From Lentisphaeria bacterium (GTDB lineage: Bacteria > Verrucomicrobiota > Lentisphaeria > Victivallales > Victivallaceae): a DNA stretch of 63,517 bases. This document shows, one piece after another, positions 1-8,227 of the stretch (positions within the stretch are counted from its first letter, which is position 1; each line of letters begins with the position of its first letter). Location of the stretch: positions 1 to 63,517 of the forward strand of contig JAFTUS010000044.1 in NCBI GenBank assembly GCA_017466125.1, in the 5' to 3' direction. A program made the position numbers and the translations under genes. Under the pieces are notes generated by a model that searched no databases, had not been told where the DNA came from, and saw nothing but the letters and a program-made list of their open reading frames with translations.

Positions 1-120
1 AAAGGAAAAATTGACTATTGGATTGCTCCTGACGGGCTAGAAGCAGAACTCCCCAAAACTCCCAAGATGGAGAAAATTATAAAAAAACTACAAAGGAAAG
101 AGGCTGCTGCGAAACATTAG
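1..120 (+). CDS. Putative transposase, C-terminal fragment (runs off window)
   Basis: The first 120 bases read as one open frame of 39 codons ending in TAG; the rest of the gene lies left of the window. The fragment is lysine-rich and ends in EAAAKH. I assign it to a transposase from context only: its stop is followed at once by an 18-base sequence whose reverse complement lies just upstream of another truncated gene at the right edge, as expected for the two terminal inverted repeats of one IS type. The residues alone do not identify the family. Confidence 0.5.
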   Translation, partial: KGKIDYWIAPDGLEAELPKTPKMEKIIKKLQRKEAAAKH

Positions 121-136
121 GTTTTGCAACAGCCCC
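1..136 (+). mobile_element. Right end of an insertion sequence
   Basis: The transposase 3' end is followed by the inverted repeat AGGTTTTGCAACAGCCCC (119-136). It is the exact reverse complement of 63377-63394 at the other edge. Bases 102-115 and 121-134 also pair, with wobble, into a stem followed by TTTGTTTTTTT, so the IS end doubles as a terminator. The IS family is not assigned; several families have ends resembling CTGTTGCAAA. Confidence 0.65.
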
Positions 137-147
137 TTTGTTTTTTT
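102..147 (+). terminator. Terminator formed by the IS right end
   Basis: GGCTGCTGCGAAAC (102-115) pairs with GTTTTGCAACAGCC (121-134), allowing wobble pairs, and is followed by CCTTTG and a run of seven T. It would stop transcription leaving the transposase gene towards the convergent phosphodiesterase gene. Confidence 0.6.
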
Positions 148-162
148 GCAGAACAGTAAAAA

Positions 163-903
163 TTACAGTTCTTTCAATTCCTGCTGTAAAGCGTAAATAC
201 GGTTGCTTGTGATCGAATTCACGCCGTATGCAATCAGTTCGGCGGCGCGTACCGGATCATCGACCGTCCAGACATTGAAACTCAGTCCGGCGGCGTGAAA
301 GGCATCGACCTGTTCCCTGCTGACCCATTTATCAAGGACATCGACACCATCCACTCCGAGAGATCGTATTTTTTCAACAAATTCTGCGGGAGTAAATTCC
401 GGAACATCCTCTTTGCTGTTGCATGTCAGCCAGTAGGCTTTATGTTCGGGGAAACGTTTCTTTACAGTGGAGATCGTCTCTTCATCGAATGCGATAAAAG
501 TCAACTGTTCCGGACGGCACTTTGAAACGGCAAAGACCTCCTCAAGTTTATCCAAAATCAGTCCGACACTTTTGAGTTCAATAAAAATTTCACCGTCCGC
601 CGGAATGGTTTCCAGAACCTCTGCCAGCGTGGGAACACGGGTAAAACGCCACTCTTCCCCTTTGTGCAGACCGGCATCCAGAGTTTTGATTTCCGCCAAA
701 GTCATTTCCGCCAGCGGTTTATCCACTCCGCAGGTGCGGTTTGCATTATCATCGTGCATACAGACGATAACACCGTCACGGGAAAGATGAAAGTCTCCCT
801 CGATACATTTTGCGCCCCGCTGCCATGCAAGCGCAAAGGATTCCAGCGTATTTTCCGGAGCCGTCTGTGATTCGCCCCGGTGAGCGACAAATTTGATATT
901 CAT
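163..903 (-). CDS. Glycerophosphodiester phosphodiesterase (GDPD family)
   Basis: 246 residues, the usual length of the short cytoplasmic UgpQ-like enzymes that hydrolyse glycerophosphodiesters to glycerol-3-phosphate and an alcohol. Visible family motifs are the N-terminal AHRG, PENTLESF, and the metal/catalytic stretch EGDFHLSRDGVIVCMHD, with ELKS near the middle. There is no signal peptide, so it should act in the cytosol on imported diesters or phospholipid breakdown products. An AAAGG ribosome site precedes the ATG, and a weak promoter (GTGAAA, 16 bp, GATAAT) lies at 927-954. It stands alone between the fucI operon terminator and the IS remnant. The family is certain; the physiological substrate is not. 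Confidence 0.9.
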   Translation of the reverse strand: MNIKFVAHRGESQTAPENTLESFALAWQRGAKCIEGDFHLSRDGVIVCMHDDNANRTCGVDKPLAEMTLAEIKTLDAGLHKGEEWRFTRVPTLAEVLETIPADGEIFIELKSVGLILDKLEEVFAVSKCRPEQLTFIAFDEETISTVKKRFPEHKAYWLTCNSKEDVPEFTPAEFVEKIRSLGVDGVDVLDKWVSREQVDAFHAAGLSFNVWTVDDPVRAAELIAYGVNSITSNRIYALQQELKEL

Positions 904-961
904 AGTAAAACCTTTGTTTCTTGCCGATTATCGGAATTGCAGGGAATTTTTCACTGCAGTC

Positions 962-986
962 AAAAGGGGCTTGTTCAGCCCCTTTT
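962..986 (-). terminator. Terminator of the nagA-fucI operon
   Basis: A perfect 10-bp stem, AAAAGGGGCT pairing with AGCCCCTTTT across a 5-base loop, lies 12 bases beyond the fucI stop. It ends in TTTT on either strand, so it may work in both directions. Confidence 0.75.
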
Positions 987-997
987 CACTTTTTTAC

Positions 998-2782
998 TTA
1001 ACGGTACAAAGGTCCGAAATTGGCACAGGCACGGTAATCCGCGCCCTCCTTATCCATGCCGAATGCCGCCCAGGTGGAGGGACGGAAAATCTTTTCTTCC
1101 GGCACGTTGTGCATACAGACCGGAATACGGAGCATGGCGGCGAGCGTGATCAGATCCGCACCGATATGACCGTAATGGAAAGCACCGTGGTTGGCACCCC
1201 AGTTCGCCATAACGCTGTACACATCTTTGAATGCGCCTTCACCGGTCAAATTCGGAACGAACCAGGTGGTCGGCCAGCCCGGATCGGTACGGTCCACCAG
1301 TTTCTTATTGACCTCTTCGGGCAGTTCATGGGTGTAGCCTTCGGCGATTTGCAGCACCGGCCCGAGCCCCTTGATCAAATTCAGACGGCTCATGGTGATC
1401 GGCATACCTTTTTTCGTCAGGAAGGTACTGGAAAAACCGCCGCCGCGGAAGTAACCGAGGTTTGCGGGTGTCCACTTGACTGCCGCAACACATTCGGCAG
1501 CTTCCTCTCCGGTGATCTCCCAGAAGGGTTTCATGGCGGGCTGACCGTCTTTGCTCTGACGGCCGGTGGCATCCATGGTAGTTGCCCCGGAGTTGATCAA
1601 ATGGATCAGACCGGGCACATCCAAATCAAAACCGGTCGCCTCTTTGACCGCTTCAGGACTCCAGTAAGTGCGGACATCACTGAAACCGGCAGCGGAGTTG
1701 GTCAGCAGATTGCCGAAAAGCATGGCAACCCCGTTGCAGCAGTCGTTTTCAGTAGCGACCACCAGCGGCTTGCGGATGCCGTTCCAGTCAAATGAGGAGC
1801 AAAGCACCGTTTCGAGGAAGTCGCCGTTGGGCATGAAGTCCGTCCACTGACGCTGTCCCTGAAAACCGCCTGCTATGGCATTGTGACCGCAGGACTCTTC
1901 CACAAATCCTTTTTCGGCAAGTTTTTCGTTGCCCAGCATCAAATCGCGGGCGATCAGGGTCATCTTTACCACAAATTCCCAATCTTTGTCAAGACCTTCC
2001 TGACTTTTGCCGTTTTCGCCGTTGTAAACATCGGCATTCTGTTTGCAATACTTGCGGGTCCAGGCGAGAGCCTTTTCATATTCGGCTTCATCGTAGATGC
2101 CTTCGTTGACACGGCGGATAAATTCGCACATATCAACGGATTCACAGCGCATATTGAGGTAATCTTCAAAGAAATTGGGATCGACGATCGAACCGGCGAT
2201 GCCCATGGCAACACTGCCCATGGAAAGATAGGATTTGCCGCGCATGGCACCGACCGCAACAGCGGCACGGGCGAAACGCAGGATCTTTTCTTCCACGTCG
2301 GCGGGGATCGTGGTATCATCGGCACTCTTCACGTCATGGCCGTAGATGCCGAATGCGGGCAGGCCCTTCTGGGAGTGGGCGGCAAGTACAGCGGCCAGAT
2401 AGACCGCACCGGGGCGTTCCGTACCGTTGAAGCCCCAGACTGCTTTCTGGGTCAGCGGGTTCATATCCATCGTTTCTGAACCGTAGCACCAGCAGGGGGT
2501 CACAGTCAGAGTAGCGGTAACGTTGTTTTTGGAAAACTTCTCTTCACACATGGCGGCTTCAGCGACACCGCCGATGGTGGTATCTGCGATCACGCACTGA
2601 ACGGGCGTTCCGTCGGTATAGCACAGATTTTTGGAAATAAGTTCGGCGGCAGCCTTTGCCATATTCATGGTCTGGACTTCCAGCGATTCACGGATACCGC
2701 GGCGGCGGCCGTCAATACACGGACGGATGCCGATGCGGGGTACTTCACCATGCAAAGGTTTCATGGTCGGATTGTTGCTCAT
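998..2782 (-). CDS. fucI: L-fucose isomerase
   Basis: 594 residues, matching full-length FucI, which interconverts L-fucose and L-fuculose (and D-arabinose and D-ribulose). The protein follows the E. coli enzyme closely: [11 protein letters not shown] at the start, [15 protein letters not shown] near 95 and MANWGANHG near 526. The three metal-binding residues known from the family are present: Glu345 in VATEND, Asp369 in SDVRTYW and His532 in NHG. The start follows GGAGA. It is the last gene of the minus-strand run nagA-methyltransferase-nitroreductase-fucI, 30 bases after its neighbour. No fuculokinase or fuculose-phosphate aldolase lies beside it. The PfkB kinase and class II aldolase at 11-13 kb could serve, but that is speculation. 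Confidence 0.95.
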   Translation of the reverse strand: MSNNPTMKPLHGEVPRIGIRPCIDGRRRGIRESLEVQTMNMAKAAAELISKNLCYTDGTPVQCVIADTTIGGVAEAAMCEEKFSKNNVTATLTVTPCWCYGSETMDMNPLTQKAVWGFNGTERPGAVYLAAVLAAHSQKGLPAFGIYGHDVKSADDTTIPADVEEKILRFARAAVAVGAMRGKSYLSMGSVAMGIAGSIVDPNFFEDYLNMRCESVDMCEFIRRVNEGIYDEAEYEKALAWTRKYCKQNADVYNGENGKSQEGLDKDWEFVVKMTLIARDLMLGNEKLAEKGFVEESCGHNAIAGGFQGQRQWTDFMPNGDFLETVLCSSFDWNGIRKPLVVATENDCCNGVAMLFGNLLTNSAAGFSDVRTYWSPEAVKEATGFDLDVPGLIHLINSGATTMDATGRQSKDGQPAMKPFWEITGEEAAECVAAVKWTPANLGYFRGGGFSSTFLTKKGMPITMSRLNLIKGLGPVLQIAEGYTHELPEEVNKKLVDRTDPGWPTTWFVPNLTGEGAFKDVYSVMANWGANHGAFHYGHIGADLITLAAMLRIPVCMHNVPEEKIFRPSTWAAFGMDKEGADYRACANFGPLYR

Positions 2783-2812
2783 AATAAAGTCTCCTTTTTT
2801 TGGAATGTATTT

Positions 2813-3382
2813 TTATTTCGGAAAACCAACCGTGTGAACATAAATCACCTGGCGATGTTTTTCCAATTTCAATTTTTCAGTAACACTTTTACGGTTGAAG
2901 GTCGCTTTGAAGACGGAGTTCAAACCGTTGGCGGTCGCAAAGAGATAGATATTCTGCCCGATGAAGCCGGAATCGACTGCGGCATACTCCTTTTTGGGCT
3001 GTTTTCCGGTATCCCAGATTATAGCGATCGTAACCGGACCCTTATTGGGTTCGGCAGAACGCCGGATGAGTTTGTTGTTCTGTGCATCGTAGAGAAATGC
3101 ACCTTCGGGAAGCAGGACTCCCAGTTCCAGTTCCTGAATATTCCGGGCGGTCGGCGCAGTGCGTCTGCCGTCCTTGCTCGAAATGCCGTTTGCCGCCCAG
3201 AGCAAATCAGAAAGCATCTGTTTTGACAGCGGCTTATCGCTGAATGCACGGCGGGTGCGGCGTTCCGCCAGACTCTTTCGCAGAGTCATTCCGCCCTCTT
3301 TGACCGGCGGCGGCAGTTTGATGTCGGCTGCGGCAAGAGTTCCGCACAGAATAAGTGACAGAAGAATGATTGCTTTGTTCAT
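2813..3382 (-). CDS. Exported nitroreductase-fold protein (SagB/ThcOx type)
   Basis: 189 residues from the ATG at 3382, which has GGAGG just upstream; a longer reading back to 3550 lacks such a site and would lose the signal peptide. The first 19 residues are a hydrophobic leader ending LAAA. The body has the marks of the FMN-dependent SagB-type oxidoreductases: RRTRRAFSDKPLS, LSDLLWAANGISS, TAPTARNIQELELGV, and a C-terminal half with SGFIGQNIYLFATANGL. Such proteins oxidise or reduce small molecules or peptide heterocycles with FMN. An exported member is somewhat unusual; in Lentisphaerota- and Bacteroidota-like genomes they occur as stand-alone periplasmic proteins. The substrate is unknown. 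It lies 11 bases after the methyltransferase. Confidence 0.8.
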   Translation of the reverse strand: MNKAIILLSLILCGTLAAADIKLPPPVKEGGMTLRKSLAERRTRRAFSDKPLSKQMLSDLLWAANGISSKDGRRTAPTARNIQELELGVLLPEGAFLYDAQNNKLIRRSAEPNKGPVTIAIIWDTGKQPKKEYAAVDSGFIGQNIYLFATANGLNSVFKATFNRKSVTEKLKLEKHRQVIYVHTVGFPK

Positions 3383-3393
3383 AAAAACCTCCT

Positions 3394-4224
3394 TTATTGA
3401 ATGGTGTAACGCACAGAATAACCGGCAGGCAATTCTCTTCCGGTGGACTCGGGGATCGTCATTTCTCCGGAGACGAATTCGCCTTTGCTGCCGAACTCCT
3501 GCATCAGCAGCCGTTCCAGCACCAATACGGAAAATCCGGGGGAATGACAACTTAAAATAATGGTGAACGGCTGACTTTTATCCCGCAGTTCGTGACAGCG
3601 GGCAAGGAGTTTCGGCAAATCCTCTTCAATCTTCCACAACTGCCCGCTGGAACCGCGCCCGAAGGTGGGCGGATCGAGGGCAATGAGGTTGTAACGGCTT
3701 TCCCGCCGCACCTCCCGTTGAGTGAATTTATTGACATCATCAGCGATCCAGCGGATATTGTTCGGGACTTGCGGATTGAGTTTCAAATTTTCCTGTCCCC
3801 ATTCGATCATTCCCCGTGCGGCATCCAGATGACAGACGGAGGCCCCGTTTTCTGCCATTGCCATGGAACCGATCCCGGAATATGCGAAAAGATTTAACGC
3901 TCTCTGACCGCTTTTCAGCCGTTCACGGAAATAGTCCCAGTTGCGGAACTGTTCGGCAAAAAAGCCGAGATGTCCGAAGTTGGTCGGTTTCATTTTCAGA
4001 GAAAACCCGCCCCATTCGGCGATCCAGTATTCCGGAAGAGTACGGCGGAAGTTCCAGCGTCCGCCGCCGGAACTGTCGCGGGTGAAAACGGCATCCGCTT
4101 TTTCCCACTCTTTCTGTGACAACTCCGGTTTCCAAAAAGCATTCAAAGCGGGACGGATCAGGCGGTATTTCCCCACCTGTTCCAACTTCTGCAAGTTTCC
4201 GCTGTCCAGTAATTGATATTTCAT
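3394..4224 (-). CDS. Class I SAM-dependent methyltransferase (RlmI/RlmK-like)
   Basis: 276 residues from the ATG at 4224, chosen because it overlaps the nagA stop as ATGA and has GAGGA upstream. The centre carries a Rossmann SAM site, LNLFAYSGIGSMAMAENGASVCHLDAA, followed by DDVNKF and the motif IALDPPTFGRG. DPP-x-F is typical of the large RNA m5C/m2G methyltransferases (RlmI, RlmK). The PUA domain of true RlmI is absent, so this is a short relative. It most likely methylates rRNA, but other substrates are possible. Translation appears coupled to nagA. Confidence 0.75.
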   Translation of the reverse strand: MKYQLLDSGNLQKLEQVGKYRLIRPALNAFWKPELSQKEWEKADAVFTRDSSGGGRWNFRRTLPEYWIAEWGGFSLKMKPTNFGHLGFFAEQFRNWDYFRERLKSGQRALNLFAYSGIGSMAMAENGASVCHLDAARGMIEWGQENLKLNPQVPNNIRWIADDVNKFTQREVRRESRYNLIALDPPTFGRGSSGQLWKIEEDLPKLLARCHELRDKSQPFTIILSCHSPGFSVLVLERLLMQEFGSKGEFVSGEMTIPESTGRELPAGYSVRYTIQ

Positions 4225-5414
4225 AGATCCTCTGCCTGATAAACGATTTGTCCCCGGCATACAGTCAGCAGAGGACGGTTGGTTTTGTGTTCAAATACAG
4301 CGAGATCGGCTCTGCGGTTCGGCAGCAGCACGCCCCGGTCGTTCAAATCATACGCTTTGGCGGGATTGACCGTCACCGCCGGAGCCGCCTGAATGTCGCT
4401 CAAGTGACCGCAGCTCATCAAACTGTGCCAGCCGCTTTCCAGCATGGTCGTCGTTCCGGCGAGCGTACCGTCACTGCTCTGGGAGTAGCCGTCGATGACC
4501 TGAATTCGGGAAGGTCCGATCCAGTATTCGCCATCGGGCATTCCCGCCGCCATGGTACAATCACTGACACCGATGAGTTGATCGGCAGCCTTGCAGCGGC
4601 AGGCGAGATCCACCATACGCGGGTGGATGTGACGCCCGTCGATGATCAGTTCCACCGAAACCCTGCTGTCGGTCAAAGCAATGGATGCCAGCCCCATTTC
4701 GCGCTGGTGCAGCGGCAGCATTCCGTTGAAAAGATGGGTGCAGTGGCAGGCTCCGGCATCGATGACCCGCAACGTCTGCTCTTCGTTGGCGATACTGTGG
4801 CCCATGGAGGGTTTCACCCCTTTATCCAGCAGGAGTTCGACCAGTTCAGCGGCATGTTCCAGTTCGGGAGCAAATGTCATGACCTTGATCATGCCGTCAC
4901 CGGCGGCGATCAGTTCACGGGCGAAACCGAGGTCGATCGGCAAGATCGCCGACTCCTGCTGTGCGCCCCGTTTCTCTTTGTTGATAAAAGGACCTTCCAC
5001 GTTGATACCGATGGCATCGGCACCGGGCAGATCCTGACGGCGGCACTCTTTCGCAAGCAGGGCGATATTTTTGAGCATCACATCACGTTCGGCGGCAACC
5101 ACCGTCGGTTGAAATGAAGTCACCCCCCGCTGGGCAAGAATATTGCTCATCGCATCGATCGGCATAGGAGAGGAACTCACATCGGAACTGTCAAAGCCCC
5201 CTGCCCCGTGGATATGAGTGTCGATAAAACCGGGTACGAGGTAGGCATTGTCAAGCTGAATGATCTCCAATTCCTCTTCGGGGCTGAATGCAGACTGCCC
5301 GCCGACGGCGAGGATCTGCTCATTTTCGCAAAGCACCCCGCCGTTTTCGATACGCCTGTCCGGCGTCAGCAGATAATCGACTTTGAAAAGTCTGCGTTGT
5401 CTTTTTTTCACCAT
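4221..5414 (-). CDS. nagA: N-acetylglucosamine-6-phosphate deacetylase
   Basis: 397 residues from the ATG at 5414 (AAGGAT nine bases upstream). The amidohydrolase signature is clear: PGFIDTHIHGAGGFD near 65, NVEGPF near 143, GHSIANEEQTLR, THLFNGMLPLHQRE and VSDCTMAAGMPDGEYW, ending TVNPAKAYDLNDRG. NagA removes the acetyl group from GlcNAc-6-P, feeding glucosamine-6-P into glycolysis or murein recycling. No nagB is visible, but a GH20 hexosaminidase-like enzyme lies at 8.2 kb. It is first in a four-gene operon with its own promoter at 5436-5463. Confidence 0.93.
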   Translation of the reverse strand: MVKKRQRRLFKVDYLLTPDRRIENGGVLCENEQILAVGGQSAFSPEEELEIIQLDNAYLVPGFIDTHIHGAGGFDSSDVSSSPMPIDAMSNILAQRGVTSFQPTVVAAERDVMLKNIALLAKECRRQDLPGADAIGINVEGPFINKEKRGAQQESAILPIDLGFARELIAAGDGMIKVMTFAPELEHAAELVELLLDKGVKPSMGHSIANEEQTLRVIDAGACHCTHLFNGMLPLHQREMGLASIALTDSRVSVELIIDGRHIHPRMVDLACRCKAADQLIGVSDCTMAAGMPDGEYWIGPSRIQVIDGYSQSSDGTLAGTTTMLESGWHSLMSCGHLSDIQAAPAVTVNPAKAYDLNDRGVLLPNRRADLAVFEHKTNRPLLTVCRGQIVYQAEDL

Positions 5415-5435
5415 AAAAATAGATCCTTTCCGGAT

Positions 5436-5463
5436 AATATAAAGCAAGTATTGTATTTTTCCA
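5436..5463 (-). promoter_or_regulatory. Promoter of the nagA operon
   Basis: On the minus strand, TGGAAA (5463-5458), a 16-bp spacer, and TATATT (5441-5436), 22 bases before the nagA ATG. Confidence 0.6.
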
Positions 5464-5471
5464 CTGATTTT

Positions 5472-5864
5472 TCAGATTTCCGGCAAATTTTCCTCATCAA
5501 AAAGCGGCAACTGCGGAAATTTTTCCCGCAGGGCGCACGCAAACAGTCCGTACTCCGGGTCACAGGAGGGGGAACGCCGCTTGAGAATAACTCCGTCATA
5601 ACGGGAAACATCAAAATTTTTCAGATAGCGTTCCCGCCAGTCCAGCAGAAAAGCGGTCACATCTTTTCCGGTCTGATTGGTCACGAGCCGCCCCGCTTCA
5701 ACGTGCATCGGTTCGCGCGGGATGCCGTACCCGGCATCCGTTTCCGGGCAGACAGTGACCAATTCGGCATCCACTCCCGAAAGGGCGGCGCAGAGTTTGC
5801 TTCTGCCGTCGTAACGGCACGCTTCACCGGTCAGACAACGGCTCACAAGAAAACGCTTTTTCAT
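5472..5864 (-). CDS. DUF523 / TudS-like desulfidase
   Basis: 130 residues. The fold family DUF523 is recognised by SRCLTGEACRYDG at the start, VCPETDAGYGIPREP and LKRRSPSCDP. Characterised members (TudS) use a [4Fe-4S] cluster held by three cysteines to remove sulfur from 2-thiouracil; the matching residues here are Cys10, Cys39 and Cys101. The gene overlaps the end of the sugar ABC ATPase by ATGA, so the two are co-translated, though no functional link is obvious. The enzyme may act on thio-nucleobases released from tRNA breakdown; this is inferred from the family only. Confidence 0.75.
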   Translation of the reverse strand: MKKRFLVSRCLTGEACRYDGRSKLCAALSGVDAELVTVCPETDAGYGIPREPMHVEAGRLVTNQTGKDVTAFLLDWRERYLKNFDVSRYDGVILKRRSPSCDPEYGLFACALREKFPQLPLFDEENLPEI

Positions 5865-6961
5865 ACGATCAGAACTTCAGAAACCGGGTCGAAGAAATGT
5901 GCTTTGGGCAAGTGGACGGGCAGCGCAACAGGCATACCGACTTTGACGGGGAAACGGGTATCCAGTCTGGCGATCAGAGAAGCGGCTCCCGTATTCAGAT
6001 ACACATGGTTTTCCGCCCCCATCGGTTCAATGACTTCGACCTGCCCCTGAAGTTCGGGGGAGTTCGGAAGTTCCGCCGCCTCACGGGAACCGATATTTTC
6101 CGGACGGATGCCGAAAGAGACCTCCCGGTCTTTATAAGATGCCAACTGCGGCTGCCACATCACGGGGATTTCAAATTCCAGCCCCGCAGCGGAGAATATC
6201 AGTCTGCCGCCGTTTTCCGTGATATTCCCATCGATAAAGTTCATCGGCGGCGAACCGATGAAACCGGCGACAAATTTGTTGGCAGGAGTTTCGTACAGGG
6301 CGATCGGTTCTGCGACCTGCTGAACGACCCCATCTCTCATAACACAGATGCGGCTGCCCAGCGTCAACGCCTCCATCTGATCGTGTGTAACGTAGATCAT
6401 CGTACTTTCCAACTGCTGGTGCAGACGGGCGATCTCAATGCGCATCTGCGTCCGCATCTGAACGTCCAGATTGGAGAGCGGTTCGTCGAAAAGAAATGCT
6501 TTTGCTTTGCGGACGATGGCACGGCCGACAGCGACCCGCTGCTGCTGTCCGCCGGAGAGCATGGCCGGACGGCGTTCAAGCACATCTTCGATATTCAGGA
6601 TCTTTGCCGCCTCCCGCACCCGGTAATCGATATCCTGTCTGGAGATCCCCCGCAACTGAAGTCCGAACGCCATATTTTCATAGACGGTCATGTGGGGATA
6701 GAGGGCGTAATTCTGAAAGACCATGGCGATATCGCGGTCTTTCGGCAGGACGTTATTGACGACCCGTTCCCCGATCCGGATAATGCCGCTGCTGACCTCT
6801 TCCAGCCCGGCGATCATCCGCAGAGTGGTGGATTTTCCGCAGCCGGAGGGTCCGACCAGCACCATAAATTCATGGTCTTTTATTTCCAAATCGATCTGCC
6901 TGACGGCTTCAATACCGTTTGCATACCGCTTGCTGACTTTTTCCAATATGACTTCTGCCAT
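5861..6961 (-). CDS. Sugar ABC transporter ATPase (UgpC/MsmK type)
   Basis: 366 residues from the ATG at 6961, preceded by GGAAGGAAG. It has a complete nucleotide-binding domain: GPSGCGKST (Walker A), LSGGQQQRVAVGRA (signature), FDEPLSNLD (Walker B) and the switch histidine in YVTHDQMEA. A C-terminal TOBE/OB domain with SFGIRPENI follows, typical of CUT1 carbohydrate importers. No permease or binding protein lies nearby, so it is an orphan ATPase. Orphans of this type (MsmX, MsmK) are known to energise several sugar importers encoded elsewhere, and that is the likely role here. Transcribed divergently from ilvC. Confidence 0.88.
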   Translation of the reverse strand: MAEVILEKVSKRYANGIEAVRQIDLEIKDHEFMVLVGPSGCGKSTTLRMIAGLEEVSSGIIRIGERVVNNVLPKDRDIAMVFQNYALYPHMTVYENMAFGLQLRGISRQDIDYRVREAAKILNIEDVLERRPAMLSGGQQQRVAVGRAIVRKAKAFLFDEPLSNLDVQMRTQMRIEIARLHQQLESTMIYVTHDQMEALTLGSRICVMRDGVVQQVAEPIALYETPANKFVAGFIGSPPMNFIDGNITENGGRLIFSAAGLEFEIPVMWQPQLASYKDREVSFGIRPENIGSREAAELPNSPELQGQVEVIEPMGAENHVYLNTGAASLIARLDTRFPVKVGMPVALPVHLPKAHFFDPVSEVLIV

Positions 6962-6996
6962 GGACAATCTTCCTTCCAATTATATTTCATATTGAA

Positions 6997-7024
6997 AATA
7001 TAGACCAGTCGGAGTCGTTTTCAA
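6997..7024 (-). promoter_or_regulatory. Promoter of the ugpC-like gene
   Basis: Minus strand TTGAAA (7024-7019), 16 bp, TATATT (7002-6997). It sits back to back with the ilvC promoter. Confidence 0.7.
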
Positions 7025-7064
7025 GTACAAACCTTATCTTTTTTACGATTTTTTTGTTTTTTAT

Positions 7065-7092
7065 TTGAAATCCTGCCAATAAGCACTATATT
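7065..7092 (+). promoter_or_regulatory. Promoter of ilvC
   Basis: TTGAAA (7065-7070), 16 bp, TATATT (7087-7092), followed by a 56-base leader with GAAGGAG before the ATG. I see no leader peptide or T-box structure in the leader. Confidence 0.7.
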
Positions 7093-7148
7093 ATTTGAAA
7101 TGAAATTATTCAATCAACCAAACAAACAACGAAGGAGTTGAAAAAATT

Positions 7149-8141
7149 ATGGAAAATATGCCTATTCTCCATGACAGCGACGCCGATTTCGGCGTGTTGA
7201 ACGGAAAAACGATCGCCGTGATCGGTTACGGTGCCCAGGGCCGCGCTCAGGCTCTCTGCATGCGTGATTCCGGTCTGAATGTCATTATCGGTATCCGCCC
7301 CGGCAAGAGCCAGGTCGCTGCCGAACAGGACGGTTTCGAGACCCTCTCTGTCTCCGATGCCGCCAAACGTGCCGACATCATCCACATCCTGCTGCCCGAT
7401 GAAATGCACGGCCCCGTCTACAAAGCCGAGATCGCGCCCTACATCACCGCCGGAAAGACCCTCTCTTTCTCCCACGGCTTCAGCATCGTCTTCAACGAGA
7501 TCCAGCCCCCGCAGGATGCCGATATCATCATGATCGCTCCCAAGAGCCCCGGTACTGAAGAACGCAAACGCTTCGTCGAAGGCTTCGGTGTTCCCGGCCT
7601 CATCGCCGTCAAGCAGAACGCTTCCGGCAAAGCCCGTGAAGTCGCCCTCGCCATCGCCAAGGCCGAAGGTCTTACCCGTGCCGGCGTGCTGGAATGCACC
7701 TTTGAACAGGAAACTTACGAAGACCTCTTCGGCGAACAGAACGTTCTCTGCGGCGGTATCGTTGACCTGATGAAGTACGGTTTTGAAACCCTTATCGAAG
7801 CCGGTTATCCCCACGAAATGGCGTACTTTGAATGTATCCACGAAGCCAAACTCATCGTGGACCTCATCTACGAAGGCGGCATCCAGAAGATGAACACCGT
7901 TATCTCCAACACCGCCGAATGGGGTGAATATGACAACGGTCCCTGGATCATCGATCCCTCCGTCAAAGAGCGCATGAAAGAATCTCTGCGCCGCATCGAA
8001 CAGGGCGAATTCGCCGCAAAATGGATCGCCGAAGCCCGCAACGGCGCCCCGGTCCTCAAAGCCAAACGTGCCGCCCTCGCCGAACATCCGGCTGAAATCG
8101 TCGGTACCCGCATCCGCAGTCTCTTCCAGAAGAAGAACTGA
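7149..8141 (+). CDS. ilvC: Ketol-acid reductoisomerase (class I)
   Basis: 330 residues, the normal class I length. IlvC isomerises and reduces acetolactate to dihydroxyisovalerate in valine/leucine/isoleucine synthesis. The N-terminal Rossmann motif is GYGAQGRAQA. The loop that sets cofactor choice contains Arg, Lys and Ser (IRPGKSQ) and no acidic residue, pointing to NADPH. The knotted C-terminal domain has TFEQETYEDLFGEQNVLCGG and the metal/substrate glutamates in YFECIHEAKLIVDLIYEGG. Codons are strongly C-ended, suggesting high expression. It has its own promoter and a strong terminator, so it is monocistronic. The small acetolactate synthase subunit is at 20 kb; no ilvB or ilvD is in the window. 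Confidence 0.96.
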   Translation: MENMPILHDSDADFGVLNGKTIAVIGYGAQGRAQALCMRDSGLNVIIGIRPGKSQVAAEQDGFETLSVSDAAKRADIIHILLPDEMHGPVYKAEIAPYITAGKTLSFSHGFSIVFNEIQPPQDADIIMIAPKSPGTEERKRFVEGFGVPGLIAVKQNASGKAREVALAIAKAEGLTRAGVLECTFEQETYEDLFGEQNVLCGGIVDLMKYGFETLIEAGYPHEMAYFECIHEAKLIVDLIYEGGIQKMNTVISNTAEWGEYDNGPWIIDPSVKERMKESLRRIEQGEFAAKWIAEARNGAPVLKAKRAALAEHPAEIVGTRIRSLFQKKN

Positions 8142-8164
8142 TTTTAACGGCTGTTACCATCGGA

Positions 8165-8200
8165 CGGAACAATCGCAATTTACGATTGTTCCGTTTTTTT
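8165..8200 (+). terminator. Terminator of ilvC
   Basis: An 11-bp perfect stem, CGGAACAATCG and CGATTGTTCCG, with a 7-base loop, followed directly by a T run (8194-8200). A textbook rho-independent terminator 23 bases past the stop. Confidence 0.95.
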
Positions 8201-8227
8201 CAATAATCCCACCAAGGAAAAAGAATT

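Noticed and set aside
3383..3550. Longer N-terminus for the nitroreductase gene
   Set aside because: The ATG at 3382 has GGAGG and yields a signal peptide; the extension overlaps the methyltransferase gene and has neither.
7093..7148. Attenuator or T-box leader before ilvC
   Set aside because: The leader is only about 50 bases with no codon-rich leader peptide or paired stems.
7110..8087. 325-codon open frame antisense to ilvC
   Set aside because: Gly/Phe/Asp-rich composition reflects ilvC codon bias; no ribosome site and no known fold.
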